The position numbers and the translations under genes are program-made. Positions 16,984 through 24,744 of a stretch of DNA of 64,000 nucleotides are shown here, in pieces. This stretch comes from Sphingobacterium hotanense (GTDB lineage: Bacteria > Bacteroidota > Bacteroidia > Sphingobacteriales > Sphingobacteriaceae). Where the stretch lies: contig NZ_CP030848.1 of assembly GCF_008274825.1 (NCBI RefSeq), forward strand, positions 2,108,001 through 2,172,000, written 5' to 3'. Numbering within the stretch: the first letter of the stretch is position 1; each line of letters begins with the position of its first letter. The notes below the pieces were generated by a model. That model made no database searches. It was not told the origin of the DNA and was given only the letters and a program-made list of their open reading frames with translations.

Positions 16984-17066
16984 AACCCTTGTAAAGCCCT
17001 TTCATACTCCAATCTAACCCCAATCAAACCCAATTCCAATTGGGTTAGATTGGGGTTAGATTGGGG
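16984..17066. repeat. dispersed 21-bp motif followed by a long inverted repeat
   Basis: AACCCTTGTAAAGCCCTTTC plus one A (16984-17004) is repeated exactly at 50597-50617. Here it is followed by an inverted repeat of about 30 bp per arm (17006-17066, rich in AATCTAACCCC) with a minimal loop. The strong hairpin lacks a T-tract. Confidence 0.7.
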
Positions 17067-17160
17067 AGTATTTAGTAGTTAGTATTTAGTAGGTAGCCCT
17101 ATGGTGGGAATTAGATATTAGACATTAGATTTTAGATATAAGAGTATGGTGTCTACTGAG
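17067..17160. repeat. mixed heptad arrays (TAGTATT and TTAGAYA types)
   Basis: 7-bp units AGTATTT, AGTAGTT and similar at 17067-17093, then CCCTATGG, then ATTAGAT/ATTAGAC units at 17110-17143. Both heptad classes occur side by side. Confidence 0.7.
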
Positions 17161-17190
17161 GGATAATAGGATTGGGAGGCTGCTTCGTCT

Positions 17191-17366
17191 GAACCAGAAA
17201 AGGAAGGAGAGTCTGTTTTGATCCAGAAAAGGAAGGATGCAAGGATTATCAGGATTGGGTTTGAGGTCTAATTTCTGATATCTAATGTTTAGTCCGAACC
17301 AGGAAAGGAAGGATAAAAAGATTAGCAAGATCCTGCCACTCCTTGTATCCTTCCTTTCCTGGTTCA
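17191..17366. repeat. cluster of palindrome arms with one complete 70-bp copy
   Basis: Three forward arms (GAACCAGAAAAGGAAGGA at 17191, a variant at 17220, GAACCAGGAAAGGAAGGAT at 17296) and one reverse arm ending CCTGGTTC at 17365. The last two form a complete 70-bp palindrome (17296-17365). Confidence 0.85.
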
Positions 17367-17420
17367 GACAAACTTCCCTTCCTTTCTTAAAAACAAACAT
17401 TCCGTACAAAACATCCCGAC

Positions 17421-17446
17421 AAAAAAAAAGGCGCCTAATCGGCGCC
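17421..17446 (-). terminator. GGCGCC-type terminator of the porin gene
   Basis: GGCGCC (17430-17435), loop TAATC, GGCGCC (17441-17446), with nine A on the plus strand as U-tract. TCTAATA-type heptads at 17447-17485 fill the space to the porin stop codon. Confidence 0.85.
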
Positions 17447-17485
17447 TAATCTAATGTCTAATGTCTAATATCTAAAATCTAATAT

Positions 17486-18700
17486 CTATATTCCAAGTTC
17501 AACCTGGAACATTCCGCCCCAAGCGGCTTTGTTATTACCGTTGTTTAAGTAACCATCTTTAAAGGTGTAGTTGGCATTCAGCTGGAATTTCAAGCGGTGT
17601 GCTTTCATGTATTTTGTAAGACCGAGTTCGATAATCTCTGTTTGGTCTTCGTAAAGAGCGATATCACCGTGTGGCATCACATAGGTATAGCGACCGGCAA
17701 TTTCATAACCTTTGTTCAATAGGTATGACGCTTGTTGGTTTACACCCCAACCTTTATAGGCGTAAGTTTGTTCAGGATCTTCTTCATCCGTAAGGTTGAG
17801 CGGATTGTCTACATCTCTGCGCATGTATTCCGCAGCGTACGCAAATCCCATATACTTAAAGATTGCGTCTGCAAAGGATGTTTTTAAGGTAAACGGATTT
17901 TGAACATAGCGACCTAATTGACCACCTTCGCGGATTGTTTTGTCGTTATAGCTAAAACCACCACCGATCGATATTTTTGGTGTTTCTTCGCGCTCTAAAT
18001 CTCCTTCGGAGTAGTCGTTGTCGTTTGTAAATTTACCCAAGGGTAAGAATTCGATTCTACCCGTATAAGCTAATCCTTTATCGGTAGCACTTGCAGGACG
18101 ACCTTCACCGGTTGAAATGGCAGCTTTCGCATTGAAAGGCATATCGCCAATCTTCTTGCTCAAGTTTAACGAAACCCCAAAGTCACGGTCTAAGGTAAAG
18201 TTGCTGTTTACTAAAGAACGGTCTGCGAACTGTAAGGAACCTGATGAATTCACACGCTGGCGGTTACCTGGAAGCTTATTCTGTCCGAATGAAATATAAA
18301 AATCGTCTGAGAAGTTATAGAACATCACCGCGTCACGGACAATATTAGGGATACCGGTATCGTCGAAGTCCTGGTCACTACGTGTAAATGCCAACTGAAC
18401 GGTATAGGAAATCTTCGGCGTATAGATATAACCGTCCATACGCATTCTTAAACGACGAATACGAGCGTCGAATTTACCATTATCTTCTCCATCGATTACA
18501 TTGCTAAATCCCAAGCGGTTCTGCATACGAAAGCGGAAGTTGGTGTAGAATAGAGAATCTTTGGATTTGTATTGGATTCCTTTGAAGTTTAAGATCGTCG
18601 CACGGTCATCGCGCTCTTGCGGATGCCCCTGACCATACACCTCAGTGATCGCGATAAGAGCTACAATAAAGGTTAAGGTAAATTTAGTAATCCTGTTCAT
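17486..18700 (-). CDS. outer membrane porin, OprO/OprP (phosphate-selective porin) type
   Basis: From the Met at 18700 (MNRITKFTLTFIVALIAI, ending in a VYGQG signal cleavage region) this is a 404-residue beta-barrel porin. Alternating strands such as RMQNRLGFSNVIDGED, SYTVQLAFTRSDQDFD and the terminal GMFQVELGI, with a hydrophobic end residue, fit an outer membrane barrel. The frame is open to 18766 but those extra residues lack signal character and overlap aguA. It starts 14 bases after aguA and may be co-transcribed. The substrate is unknown. Confidence 0.8.
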   Translation of the reverse strand: MNRITKFTLTFIVALIAITEVYGQGHPQERDDRATILNFKGIQYKSKDSLFYTNFRFRMQNRLGFSNVIDGEDNGKFDARIRRLRMRMDGYIYTPKISYTVQLAFTRSDQDFDDTGIPNIVRDAVMFYNFSDDFYISFGQNKLPGNRQRVNSSGSLQFADRSLVNSNFTLDRDFGVSLNLSKKIGDMPFNAKAAISTGEGRPASATDKGLAYTGRIEFLPLGKFTNDNDYSEGDLEREETPKISIGGGFSYNDKTIREGGQLGRYVQNPFTLKTSFADAIFKYMGFAYAAEYMRRDVDNPLNLTDEEDPEQTYAYKGWGVNQQASYLLNKGYEIAGRYTYVMPHGDIALYEDQTEIIELGLTKYMKAHRLKFQLNANYTFKDGYLNNGNNKAAWGGMFQVELGI

Positions 18701-18714
18701 TTTTAAGTATATAG

Positions 18715-19788
18715 TTATATGTGTGGTTCTTGCTGACTTAAGCAGTGGAAACTTCCAAGCCCCCAAATAATATCGACAGAGTCGATGCCTATAACCTTGC
18801 GGTCAGGGAATACTGATTGTATAATATCAAGTGCTTTTTGGTCGTTCTTATCATTAAAAACAGGCACTACGACTACTTTGTTTGCGATGTAGAAATTTGC
18901 ATAAGAAGCCGGCAATTGCTGATCCTCATAAACAACCGGGCGTGGCATCGGCAGCTCTACGATATTTAAAGGGCGACCGTCTAGCAGGCGCATTTCCTTT
19001 AATTTCTCCAAGTTCTCTTGAAGAATAGGGTAGTTCTCGTCGTTCGGATCTTCTTCCACAACGGTTAGGACTGTATCCTCGTTCACAAAACGTGTGATGT
19101 CGTCAATATGTCCGTCTGTATCGTCGCCAATAATTCCATCGCCTAACCATAATACCTGATCCTGACCGTAATAATCCATCAGATAACCTTCAATTTGTTC
19201 TTTATTGAGGTGTGGATTTCGGTTTTCGTTCAATAGGCAGGCTGTAGTCGTTAGGATGGTTCCGGCACCATTGAATTCTACTGATCCACCTTCCATAACG
19301 ATAGGAGGCGTAAATAGTTTTAATCCAAATTCTTGGGCTATTCTTGTTGGAATGACATCGTCTAAATCATAGGGTGGGTATTTTCCGCCCCAAGCATTGT
19401 AACCCCAATCGACCACGGCTTTCTCTCCGGTTTCTTTGTTGAGAAGGAACGCCGGACCATGATCACGACACCAAGCGTCGTTGGTCGGATTTAAATGAAA
19501 GCTAACGTTGTCTAAGTTTGCACCCGCGGCTACGATATGCGACAGGGCGAAGGCCTTCATTGCTTCATCAGCCACGTTAATACGCACTTTTTGATCTGCT
19601 GCTACCAGTTTGATGAATTGGGAATAGGGCGCGTAGATGGTTTCTAGCTTACCCGGCCATGATTCCTCTTTATGTGGCCAGCTTAACCAAAGCGCTTCTT
19701 GAAGTGCCCATTCGGCTGGAAAAGAAAAACCTTGCGCCTTAGGTGTGTCTTCCTTTTTATATAGTGGGGATGTGTTTTCTGAGTTCAT
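18715..19788 (-). CDS. aguA: agmatine deiminase
   Basis: The 357-residue peptidyl-arginine-deiminase-type enzyme converts agmatine to N-carbamoylputrescine and ammonia. Catalytic features are MEGGSVEFNGAG, GDDTDGHIDD and the nucleophilic cysteine C349 in GLGSFHCLSQQEP. It works with the upstream aguB product, which removes the carbamoyl group to leave putrescine. A terminator lies between the two genes, so they may be only partly co-transcribed. The product is full-length and all catalytic residues are present. Confidence 0.95.
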   Translation of the reverse strand: MNSENTSPLYKKEDTPKAQGFSFPAEWALQEALWLSWPHKEESWPGKLETIYAPYSQFIKLVAADQKVRINVADEAMKAFALSHIVAAGANLDNVSFHLNPTNDAWCRDHGPAFLLNKETGEKAVVDWGYNAWGGKYPPYDLDDVIPTRIAQEFGLKLFTPPIVMEGGSVEFNGAGTILTTTACLLNENRNPHLNKEQIEGYLMDYYGQDQVLWLGDGIIGDDTDGHIDDITRFVNEDTVLTVVEEDPNDENYPILQENLEKLKEMRLLDGRPLNIVELPMPRPVVYEDQQLPASYANFYIANKVVVVPVFNDKNDQKALDIIQSVFPDRKVIGIDSVDIIWGLGSFHCLSQQEPHI

Positions 19789-19801
19789 ATTAACATGACG
19801 T

Positions 19802-19831
19802 AAAAAAACTATGCTCTTGGATGAGCATAGT
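19802..19831 (-). terminator. terminator between aguB and aguA
   Basis: 9-bp stem ACTATGCTC (19808-19816)/GAGCATAGT (19823-19831), loop TTGGAT, seven U on the minus strand. It lies in the 65-bp gap and could attenuate aguA. Confidence 0.75.
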
Positions 19832-19853
19832 CGGTATTATTTGATTTTATTCT

Positions 19854-20729
19854 TTAGTCCTCGTCTATAAATCGCTTAGTGATAGGTGCATATGTCTCAA
19901 TTCTTCTGTCGCGAAGGAAAGGCCAGTGCTTGCGGAAGTAATCGGATTGATTCAAGTCTATTTCAACCACTTCCACTTCTTCTTGATCGTGGGATGCAAG
20001 ATATAATAGTTTTCCTTGTGCGTTTGCGACGAAGCTGCCGCCCCAGAATTTCATTGCTCCATCTTGCTCAAAACCAACACGGTTTACTGAAACAACAGGA
20101 ACGCCATTGGCAACCGCATGCGAGCGTTGAATAGTCTGCCAAGCATTATATTGATCTTTGTTTGTTTCTTCGTCTTGATCTGTTGCCCAACCGATAGCCG
20201 TAGGGTAGAACATAATCTCGGCACCCATTAGCGCCGTGATACGAGATGCTTCAGGATACCACTGATCCCAACAGATCAACACGCCAATTTTTCCGAACTT
20301 CGTGTTGAATACTTTATATCCTAAATCACCAGGAGTGAAGTAGAATTTCTCATAGAATGCTGGATCATCCGGGATATGCATCTTACGGTACTTACCTAAG
20401 TAAGAGCCATCTGCATCCAAAATAGCAGTTGTATTATGATATAGTCCTTGCGCACGCTTTTCAAATAACGAAGCAATGATAACGACGCCAAGCTCTTTTG
20501 CTACAGCCGATAAGGCATCCGTAGATGGCCCCGGGATAGCTTCAGCAAGGTCAAAATTATCGTAATCCTCTACATCACAAAAATATAAGGAGGTAAAAAG
20601 TTCTTGCAAACAAACGATTTGGGCACCTTTTGCTGCTGCTTCGCGAACTTTCTCAATCGCTTTATTCAAATTCTCTTGTTTATCCTTTACACAGGACATT
20701 TGAACTAAACCAACTTTTACTTTACTCAT
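19854..20729 (-). CDS. aguB: N-carbamoylputrescine amidase
   Basis: The 291-residue nitrilase-superfamily enzyme hydrolyses N-carbamoylputrescine to putrescine. The Glu-Lys-Cys triad is visible: E43 in CLQELF, K116 in GKYRKMHIPD and C153 in LICWDQWYPE. The pairing with agmatine deiminase on the same strand defines a two-step putrescine route. Start at ATG 20729; a -7 box TATCTTTG lies at 20756-20763 on the minus strand, giving a short leader. Confidence 0.95.
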   Translation of the reverse strand: MSKVKVGLVQMSCVKDKQENLNKAIEKVREAAAKGAQIVCLQELFTSLYFCDVEDYDNFDLAEAIPGPSTDALSAVAKELGVVIIASLFEKRAQGLYHNTTAILDADGSYLGKYRKMHIPDDPAFYEKFYFTPGDLGYKVFNTKFGKIGVLICWDQWYPEASRITALMGAEIMFYPTAIGWATDQDEETNKDQYNAWQTIQRSHAVANGVPVVSVNRVGFEQDGAMKFWGGSFVANAQGKLLYLASHDQEEVEVVEIDLNQSDYFRKHWPFLRDRRIETYAPITKRFIDED

Positions 20730-20755
20730 TTTTACAATTACTTATAAGGTTTGCG

Positions 20756-20763
20756 CAAAGATA
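20756..20763 (-). promoter_or_regulatory. candidate -7 box for aguB
   Basis: TATCTTTG on the minus strand matches TAnnTTTG and ends 27 bases before the aguB ATG. No clear -33 box was found. Confidence 0.4.
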
Positions 20764-20892
20764 GGATAAAATAATGAGGTTAGTTGAAGGGGGTACCCAT
20801 TATGGGGCAAAAATACGTAGTAATATTGTAATTTTTTGTCCTTTATAGTCCTTGCTGTTCAGTACCCTTGGATGCTAAGTTCTGGGTTTTAT

Positions 20893-20900
20893 TACCTTTG
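20893..20900 (+). promoter_or_regulatory. candidate -7 box for dinB
   Basis: TACCTTTG matches TAnnTTTG, with TTG at 20868 upstream (spacing 22). It would place the transcript start at the ATG, implying an almost leaderless mRNA. Confidence 0.35.
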
Positions 20901-20903
20901 TGT

Positions 20904-21974
20904 ATGCGCAAAATAATTCATATTGATATGGATGCATTTTATGCTTCTGTCGAGCAGCGTGACTTCCCTGAGTTTCGCGGAAAGGCATTGGCCGTTGGTG
21001 GCTCGCCTAGCGGACGGGGAGTGGTGGCGACGGCAAGTTATGAAGCGCGCAAATTTGGGGTGAAGTCTGCCATGTCCTCGCGCATGGCTCTGCAACTTTG
21101 TCCCGATTTACTTTTTACTCGCCCTAGATTTGACGTGTATAAGGAGGTTTCGAATCATATCCGATCCATCTTTCATCGCTATACCGATTTAATCGAGCCA
21201 CTCTCATTGGATGAGGCTTATTTGGATGTCACCGAAGATAAGTTGAATATAGGATCGGCGATCGAAATTGCAAGACAGATTAAGCAGGCAATCCACGAGG
21301 AGCTTCAGCTTACGGCGTCGGCAGGTGTGTCGGTGAATAAATTTGTGGCTAAGATTGCGTCAGATTTTCAGAAACCAGATGGATTGACTTTCATTGGTCC
21401 CTCCAAAGTAACTAAGTTTTTGGAGGCTTTGCCTATCCATAAATTTTTCGGAGTAGGCAAGGTGACGGCCAAGAAGATGAATCAAATGGGTGTGCATATA
21501 GGTGCTGATTTGAAGAGATTTAGTGAGATTGAGATACAGCAGCACTTTGGGAAGTCTGGGAAGTTTTTTTACCAAATGGTGCGTGGCTTGGATGAGCGTC
21601 CAGTCCGTCCCAACCGAATTTCGAAATCCGTCGGTTCTGAGGATACCTTTGAATCGGATCTAACCGATCCGGAATTGATGAAGGTGGAAATCGCTCGATT
21701 AGCAGAACGCGTTTTTGCGAGGCTGGAGCGGGGGGAGAAGTTTGGTAAAACCGTTACCCTGAAGATCAAGTATGCGGATTTTTCCCAGATTACGCGGAGC
21801 AAAACAGGACTGGTTTATCTTTCGAGATTGGATGAGATACAAGAATACGCATACGAATTGCTCGATAAGGTGGATATGCAGGATAAACGGGTAAGGCTTT
21901 TAGGGGTTACGGTATCAAATTTTCAAGGCGAGCATCCCGAGACACCAGAATATGTACAGTTAAGCTTGTTCTAA
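20904..21974 (+). CDS. dinB: DNA polymerase IV (Y family)
   Basis: The 356-residue translesion polymerase has the first catalytic motif IDMDAFYASVEQRD at its start, the second in SLDEAYLDV and a helix-hairpin-helix region (FFGVGKVTAKKM). It ends in QLSLF, the canonical sliding-clamp-binding pentapeptide. ATG 20904 is chosen because the family begins MRKIIHIDMD; the frame is open 36 bases further up. A -7-like TACCTTTG is at 20893-20900, very close to the start. The 3' end overlaps the convergent exonuclease-GIY-YIG gene by 15 bases. Confidence 0.93.
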   Translation: MRKIIHIDMDAFYASVEQRDFPEFRGKALAVGGSPSGRGVVATASYEARKFGVKSAMSSRMALQLCPDLLFTRPRFDVYKEVSNHIRSIFHRYTDLIEPLSLDEAYLDVTEDKLNIGSAIEIARQIKQAIHEELQLTASAGVSVNKFVAKIASDFQKPDGLTFIGPSKVTKFLEALPIHKFFGVGKVTAKKMNQMGVHIGADLKRFSEIEIQQHFGKSGKFFYQMVRGLDERPVRPNRISKSVGSEDTFESDLTDPELMKVEIARLAERVFARLERGEKFGKTVTLKIKYADFSQITRSKTGLVYLSRLDEIQEYAYELLDKVDMQDKRVRLLGVTVSNFQGEHPETPEYVQLSLF

Positions 21975-23354
21975 AGGTTCGCCAACCAGGTATTGCACGC
22001 GGGATGGGTTCAATCTGGCAAAATTCATAGCGAGGTTGTTCATGTAGAAATTGCTGTGTACCAGGCTCTCATTTTCTACAACATCGTCGATAGCATTGAA
22101 TTCTAAGTCGTTGTCCACGAATCCTAACGCAAATACTTTGTTTTCTTTATAATAGATATAGCTCTTCTCCTCGGCATGCCTTCCACGATCAATGATCACA
22201 AAGCTTCGCTTGCTATTCTGAATGCTTTCTATCGCTTCTAAGACCCTATCGTTGTATTCAGTGATATCTGGAAGCTCTTTTTTTAAGAGCCCCTCAGCGC
22301 GTTCCGTATTTGATTTTTCGCTATTAAAGAATGAACACAATCTAAATTCTAGCGAGTAGGAGTTGATTAATTGAAGCAGGAATTGCGTGGATTCATGTAC
22401 CGTGTTGAAAGCGAATAATGGTGTAATGTGCTTTCTGATTTGGCAAACGGAGAGCCGTAAGTATCCATTTTGATCTTCATAGCTAATCAATCCATATTTG
22501 GGGTCGTATTTTTTGAGCGCGCGGTTATAGATTGGCCATATCTTTTTAATCATATCGCATTCCATCAGGAAGGCCATCAATTCGGTGCCTGACTCTTGAA
22601 AATCGATATCGCTGATCTCGTTTATAAAATGCTGTCTTCGCTGGCCGGAATTGTTTCCGGTAAAATGGCTGATGACACGCTTTTTAATATTTACGGCCTT
22701 GCCTACATAGATTATTTTACCCTTGTTGTTTTTGAAAAGGTAGATGCCCGTGCTGTTAGGCAATCGGTTAAATACCTCTACAGGAATATTGGTTGGTAAG
22801 CGCTGTTCTTTAGCGTTGGTCTGTTCTACGAGTTTAATAAAATGTTCGCTATCAGATTCGTATAGTTTTTTAAATAAAGTAACGGTTGCCTTCGCATCGC
22901 CTGCGGCACGGTGTCTATCTTCAATGGTTATTCCTAAGCTTTGACATAGTTTCCCCAGGCTATAACTTGGTAGGCCTTTAAATATTTTGCGTGATAATCG
23001 AACAGTACATAGTCGCTGTGCTTTCCACTCATAACCGGCGGCTTTCAATTCGCTTTGAACAAATGAGTAATCGAAATGAACGTTATGTGCTACGAATATG
23101 CAACTACCTAATAGGTGGTAAATATCTTCTGCGATATCTTCAAATACCGGAGCATTTTCGACCATCTCATCAGAGATACCTGTTAATGCCTGAATGTGGA
23201 AGGGGATAGGTTGTTGTGGATTGACCAGGCTCGTGTACTCGTCTACTACTTTCTTGCCATCGAAGCTGTAAATGGCAATCTCTGTTATTTTACTCGCAGA
23301 GGCGTATCCTCCCGTAGTTTCAATATCGACAATAGCGTAGCGTGGCTTCTTCAT
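21960..23354 (-). CDS. DEDDh exonuclease fused to GIY-YIG nuclease
   Basis: The 464-residue protein joins a DnaQ-type 3'-5' exonuclease (residues 1-165: D10, E12 in IVDIETTGG, D95, H148, D153) to a UvrC/Cho-like GIY-YIG endonuclease (GIY at 203-205, YVG at 216-218). The remainder, to the C-terminus, is of unknown role. Such fusions are usually annotated as exonuclease or PolIII epsilon-like proteins and are thought to act in DNA repair (inference). It is convergent with dinB, overlapping by 15 bases. An operator-like palindrome shared with the radical SAM gene lies 31 bases upstream. Confidence 0.9.
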   Translation of the reverse strand: MKKPRYAIVDIETTGGYASASKITEIAIYSFDGKKVVDEYTSLVNPQQPIPFHIQALTGISDEMVENAPVFEDIAEDIYHLLGSCIFVAHNVHFDYSFVQSELKAAGYEWKAQRLCTVRLSRKIFKGLPSYSLGKLCQSLGITIEDRHRAAGDAKATVTLFKKLYESDSEHFIKLVEQTNAKEQRLPTNIPVEVFNRLPNSTGIYLFKNNKGKIIYVGKAVNIKKRVISHFTGNNSGQRRQHFINEISDIDFQESGTELMAFLMECDMIKKIWPIYNRALKKYDPKYGLISYEDQNGYLRLSVCQIRKHITPLFAFNTVHESTQFLLQLINSYSLEFRLCSFFNSEKSNTERAEGLLKKELPDITEYNDRVLEAIESIQNSKRSFVIIDRGRHAEEKSYIYYKENKVFALGFVDNDLEFNAIDDVVENESLVHSNFYMNNLAMNFARLNPSRVQYLVGEPLEQA

Positions 23355-23361
23355 TTAAACA

Positions 23362-23408
23362 AAAATAATACTAATATTCTTATTTACTAAGATTATTAGT
23401 ATTATTTT
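23362..23408 (-). promoter_or_regulatory. operator-like palindromes upstream of the exonuclease-GIY-YIG gene
   Basis: An outer perfect 15-bp inverted repeat AAAATAATACTAATA (23362-23376)/TATTAGTATTATTTT (23394-23408) encloses an inner palindrome TACTAA-GATTA-TTAGTA (23385-23401). The inner unit has the same 6-5-6 form as at 11277-11293. A -7-like TATTTTTG is at 23360-23367 on the minus strand. Confidence 0.55.
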
Positions 23409-23428
23409 CTGCTTTCTCGTTGAATATT

Positions 23429-24433
23429 TTATAAAAGCTCTACGCCTTTATCTAAAAGTTCTGTCTTTTTTAATTGATCCCAAATGCTCACTTGTACCTG
23501 TCCGATATGCTCCAGTTTTAGCATAAACATACAGATTCGAGATTGTCCGATTCCACCGCCAATAGATTCCGGAAGCAAATCGTTCAATAACATCTGGTGG
23601 AAAGTCAATTTCTGACGGTCAAGGCTGTTGCGGATTTCCAACTGCGTTAATAAGGCTTTCTTGTCTACACGGATCCCCATAGAGGATAGTTCAAATGCTG
23701 TGTTTAAGATAGGGTTCCAAACCAGAATATCACCATTTAAGCCATGATAGCCTTGTTCATTGCCGGTGCTCCAATCGTCATAATCAGCGGCGCGGCCGTC
23801 ATGTGGTTCTCCATTCGTCAGTGAACCTCCGATTCCATAGATGAATACCGCTCCGTACTCTTTCGCAATAGCGTTCTCACGTTCTTTGCCTGTACTATTT
23901 GGGTATTTTTGAAGTAGTTCCTCTGCGGAAATAAAATGGATAGTTTCTGGTAGAATGGGCTCAATATGTGGATATTGCACATTTACCGCTTGTTCTGTGT
24001 CGAAAATGACCTGATAGATTTTCTCTACCGTTTCTTTTAGATAGGCTAAGTTTCTATTTCCTGAGAGTATAGATTTTTCCCAATCCCATTGATCTACATA
24101 GATAGAGTGGATAGGTGAATAGTCCTCGTCAGGACGTAAAGCACGCATATCGGTTAAAATACCTTCTTCTGGTTCTAGTTCCAGCTCCTTCAAGCGGATT
24201 CTTTTCCACTTTGCCAAGGAGTGTACTACTACCGCGCGTTGGTCTTGTAAAGATTTGATTGGAAATGAAACAGGTCGTTCAATTCCGTTTAAATCATCGT
24301 TAATACCCGTTCCATCCAATACAACGATTGGTGATGATACTGGAATTAAGTTTAAGGCTTGCTTGAGTTTTGTCGCAAACGTTTCTTTAACAAACGTAAT
24401 TGCTTGTTCTCTTTTTAAGATATGACGTCCCAT
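23429..24433 (-). CDS. asnA: aspartate-ammonia ligase (asparagine synthetase A)
   Basis: The 334-residue class II aminoacyl-tRNA-synthetase-like enzyme makes asparagine from aspartate, ammonia and ATP. Typical segments are the N-terminal KREQAITFVKETFATKL, VVLDGTGINDDLNGIERPV and the C-terminal SIGGGIGQSRICMFML, which is the ATP-site arginine motif. Full length. Upstream is a 311-bp gene-free stretch with two palindromes and a -7-like box. Confidence 0.93.
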   Translation of the reverse strand: MGRHILKREQAITFVKETFATKLKQALNLIPVSSPIVVLDGTGINDDLNGIERPVSFPIKSLQDQRAVVVHSLAKWKRIRLKELELEPEEGILTDMRALRPDEDYSPIHSIYVDQWDWEKSILSGNRNLAYLKETVEKIYQVIFDTEQAVNVQYPHIEPILPETIHFISAEELLQKYPNSTGKERENAIAKEYGAVFIYGIGGSLTNGEPHDGRAADYDDWSTGNEQGYHGLNGDILVWNPILNTAFELSSMGIRVDKKALLTQLEIRNSLDRQKLTFHQMLLNDLLPESIGGGIGQSRICMFMLKLEHIGQVQVSIWDQLKKTELLDKGVELL

Positions 24434-24496
24434 TAATTTTTAATACAAATAAACATAGTGATCGTGATTCTAATAGCAAAAATCGCGATATCATAA

Positions 24497-24514
24497 TTGT
24501 ATTCAAAAATACAA
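24497..24514 (-). promoter_or_regulatory. palindrome and -7 box upstream of asnA
   Basis: TTGTATT-CAAA-AATACAA is a perfect 7-4-7 palindrome. Its right part reads TATTTTTG on the minus strand (24504-24511), a match to TAnnTTTG. This suggests an operator overlapping the asnA promoter; the leader would be about 64 nt. Confidence 0.45.
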
Positions 24515-24578
24515 AAATGTTAATGATTTCGGTTATTTTTTGTAAAAATAAATAGTGAAAAGTGGATTTCTCAGTATT

Positions 24579-24593
24579 GATTGCAATGCAATC
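24579..24593. promoter_or_regulatory. perfect 15-bp palindrome between asnA and pabB
   Basis: GATTGCA-A-TGCAATC, followed by a further GATTGC at 24598-24603. It is operator-like. The rest of the 24434-24744 gap shows no gene or repeat. Confidence 0.35.
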
Positions 24594-24744
24594 GGTTGAT
24601 TGCTTAAAAAATACGATATGGAAAATTGCCGGTTAATAGGATGATTACTGAACGATTTTTGATGGAGATAGCAATGGGGTGATAATATTGGCGTGATTAT
24701 CAGTTGATTGTGGGGGTATTGGTTTTGAGCGTGAGGCTTTCAGA

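Noticed and set aside
18701..18766. Longer porin start overlapping aguA
   Set aside because: The extra 22 residues have no signal character; the Met at 18700 begins a normal signal peptide.
20810..20840. TAGTAATATTGTAAT upstream of dinB as another copy of the TACTAA-N5-TTAGTA operator
   Set aside because: It lacks the 6-5-6 palindrome; only a few bases match.
20868..20903. Longer start for dinB
   Set aside because: The family begins MRKIIHIDMD at 20904; the upstream codons are not conserved in type.
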